This document shows, piece by piece, positions 5,199 through 5,656 of a stretch of 5,656 nucleotides of DNA. The notes beneath the pieces are model-generated. The model was not told the DNA's origin and did not search any database. It was given only the letters and a program-made list of their open reading frames with translations. Source of the stretch: Verrucomicrobiota bacterium (lineage in GTDB: Bacteria; Verrucomicrobiota; Verrucomicrobiia; Chthoniobacterales; UBA10450); contig QHOQ01000129.1 in assembly GCA_003219355.1 (NCBI GenBank), positions 658 through 6,313 on the forward strand, in the 5' to 3' direction. A program made the translations under genes and the position numbers. Positions within the stretch are counted from its first letter, which is position 1. The number at the start of each line of letters is the position of its first letter.

Positions 5199-5656
5199 AT
5201 GCGACGTTTCGTTCATGTTCTCACCAGCGCATTCGTACTAGTCGCGATGATCACAGTCCCTGCACACGCAGAGCCGCCGCCGAACCCTCACACCATCCTC
5301 GCGGAAGTGGGCAAGGTCGCTTCCGCCAACGGAATCGACCAGGCGAAGGCAGTGGAGATCGGCGGCATTCGCCAGTGGATCACCGTGCGCGGACGCGATC
5401 GACACAATCCAATCCTGTTGGTGCTCCACGGTGGTCCCGCCGCGCCGGATCTGCCTAATCGTTATCTGTTCGAGGGACCTTGGATCGACTATTTCACCGT
5501 TGTCGAATGGGACCAGCGTGGTGCTGGCAAAACTTACGAACTGAATACCCCAGAGACGGTCGCACCTACCATGCATGCCGATCGGATGGTGCAGGATGCG
5601 GAGGAGCTAGTCGGCTATCTACGCAGGACGTATGGCATCAAGAAGATTTTTGCGCT
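5199..5656 (+). CDS. Exported alpha/beta hydrolase, proline iminopeptidase-like (3' end outside window)
   Basis: The frame stays open from ATG 5199 to the window edge (152 codons visible). The N-terminus MRRFVHVL plus a hydrophobic stretch ending in PAHA is a Sec signal peptide with likely cleavage after Ala24 (AHA|EPP), so the enzyme acts in the periplasm or outside. The fold is shown by ILLVLHGGP (72-80, the HGGP oxyanion-hole motif) and VVEWDQRGAGKT (101-112), both typical of peptidase family S33 proline iminopeptidase-like hydrolases. The nucleophile motif GxSxG is expected just past the visible end KKIFA and cannot be checked. There is no clear Shine-Dalgarno, but the basic MRR start and full signal peptide favour 5199 over the Met at codon 17. 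It lies 38 nt after the PAS gene. No link to pterin or tyrosine metabolism is evident and the substrate is unknown. Confidence 0.85.
   Translation, partial: MRRFVHVLTSAFVLVAMITVPAHAEPPPNPHTILAEVGKVASANGIDQAKAVEIGGIRQWITVRGRDRHNPILLVLHGGPAAPDLPNRYLFEGPWIDYFTVVEWDQRGAGKTYELNTPETVAPTMHADRMVQDAEELVGYLRRTYGIKKIFA

Overview
This window reads as one densely packed + strand gene cluster from a bacterium, with GC content judged by eye to be in the mid-50s percent. The lineage cannot be fixed from the sequence alone. A soil-type Verrucomicrobia (Chthoniobacterales/Opitutales-like) source is my best guess. It rests on the gene styles and on a 60-bp palindrome at 3558-3617 whose in-frame translation resembles intergenic repeats I remember from that phylum. 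This is recall, not a search result.

Layout. Positions 1-465 hold the C-terminal part of 4-hydroxyphenylpyruvate dioxygenase, cut by the window edge. Homogentisate 1,2-dioxygenase follows at 478-1662 behind a perfect Shine-Dalgarno. Next come GTP cyclohydrolase I (folE, 1695-2324) and a three-domain 6-pyruvoyl-tetrahydropterin synthase (PTPS) fusion (2333-3544). After the palindrome come a short-chain dehydrogenase/reductase (SDR, 3623-4315) and, overlapping it by 4 bp, a membrane-anchored protein with a YheO-like PAS domain (4312-5160). The window ends inside an exported proline-iminopeptidase-like alpha/beta hydrolase (5199 to edge). All genes point the same way. Gaps are 12, 32, 8, 78, -4 and 38 nt, and the only gap above 40 nt is mostly the palindrome. 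There is no gene-free stretch over 300 bases.

How the genes fit together. The first two enzymes turn 4-hydroxyphenylpyruvate into maleylacetoacetate, the ring-opening part of phenylalanine/tyrosine catabolism. The next genes look like the tetrahydrobiopterin (BH4) route: GTP to dihydroneopterin triphosphate (FolE), to 6-pyruvoyl-tetrahydropterin (PTPS), then reduction of the side chain by an SDR of the sepiapterin reductase type. BH4 is a cofactor of phenylalanine hydroxylase, which makes tyrosine and so feeds the first two enzymes. I infer that this cluster pairs the pathway with its own cofactor supply; no phenylalanine hydroxylase gene is in the window.

The most unusual object is the PTPS protein. 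It has three tandem PTPS-like domains with the catalytic residues divided among them. Domain 3 keeps the zinc histidines, the catalytic Cys and the pterin-anchoring Glu but has lost the Asp-His pair. Domains 1 and 2 keep Asp-His but have lost the Cys and all or part of the zinc site. In rat PTPS the Cys and the Asp-His pair of one active site come from different subunits, so this looks like a single-chain pseudotrimer with composite active sites.
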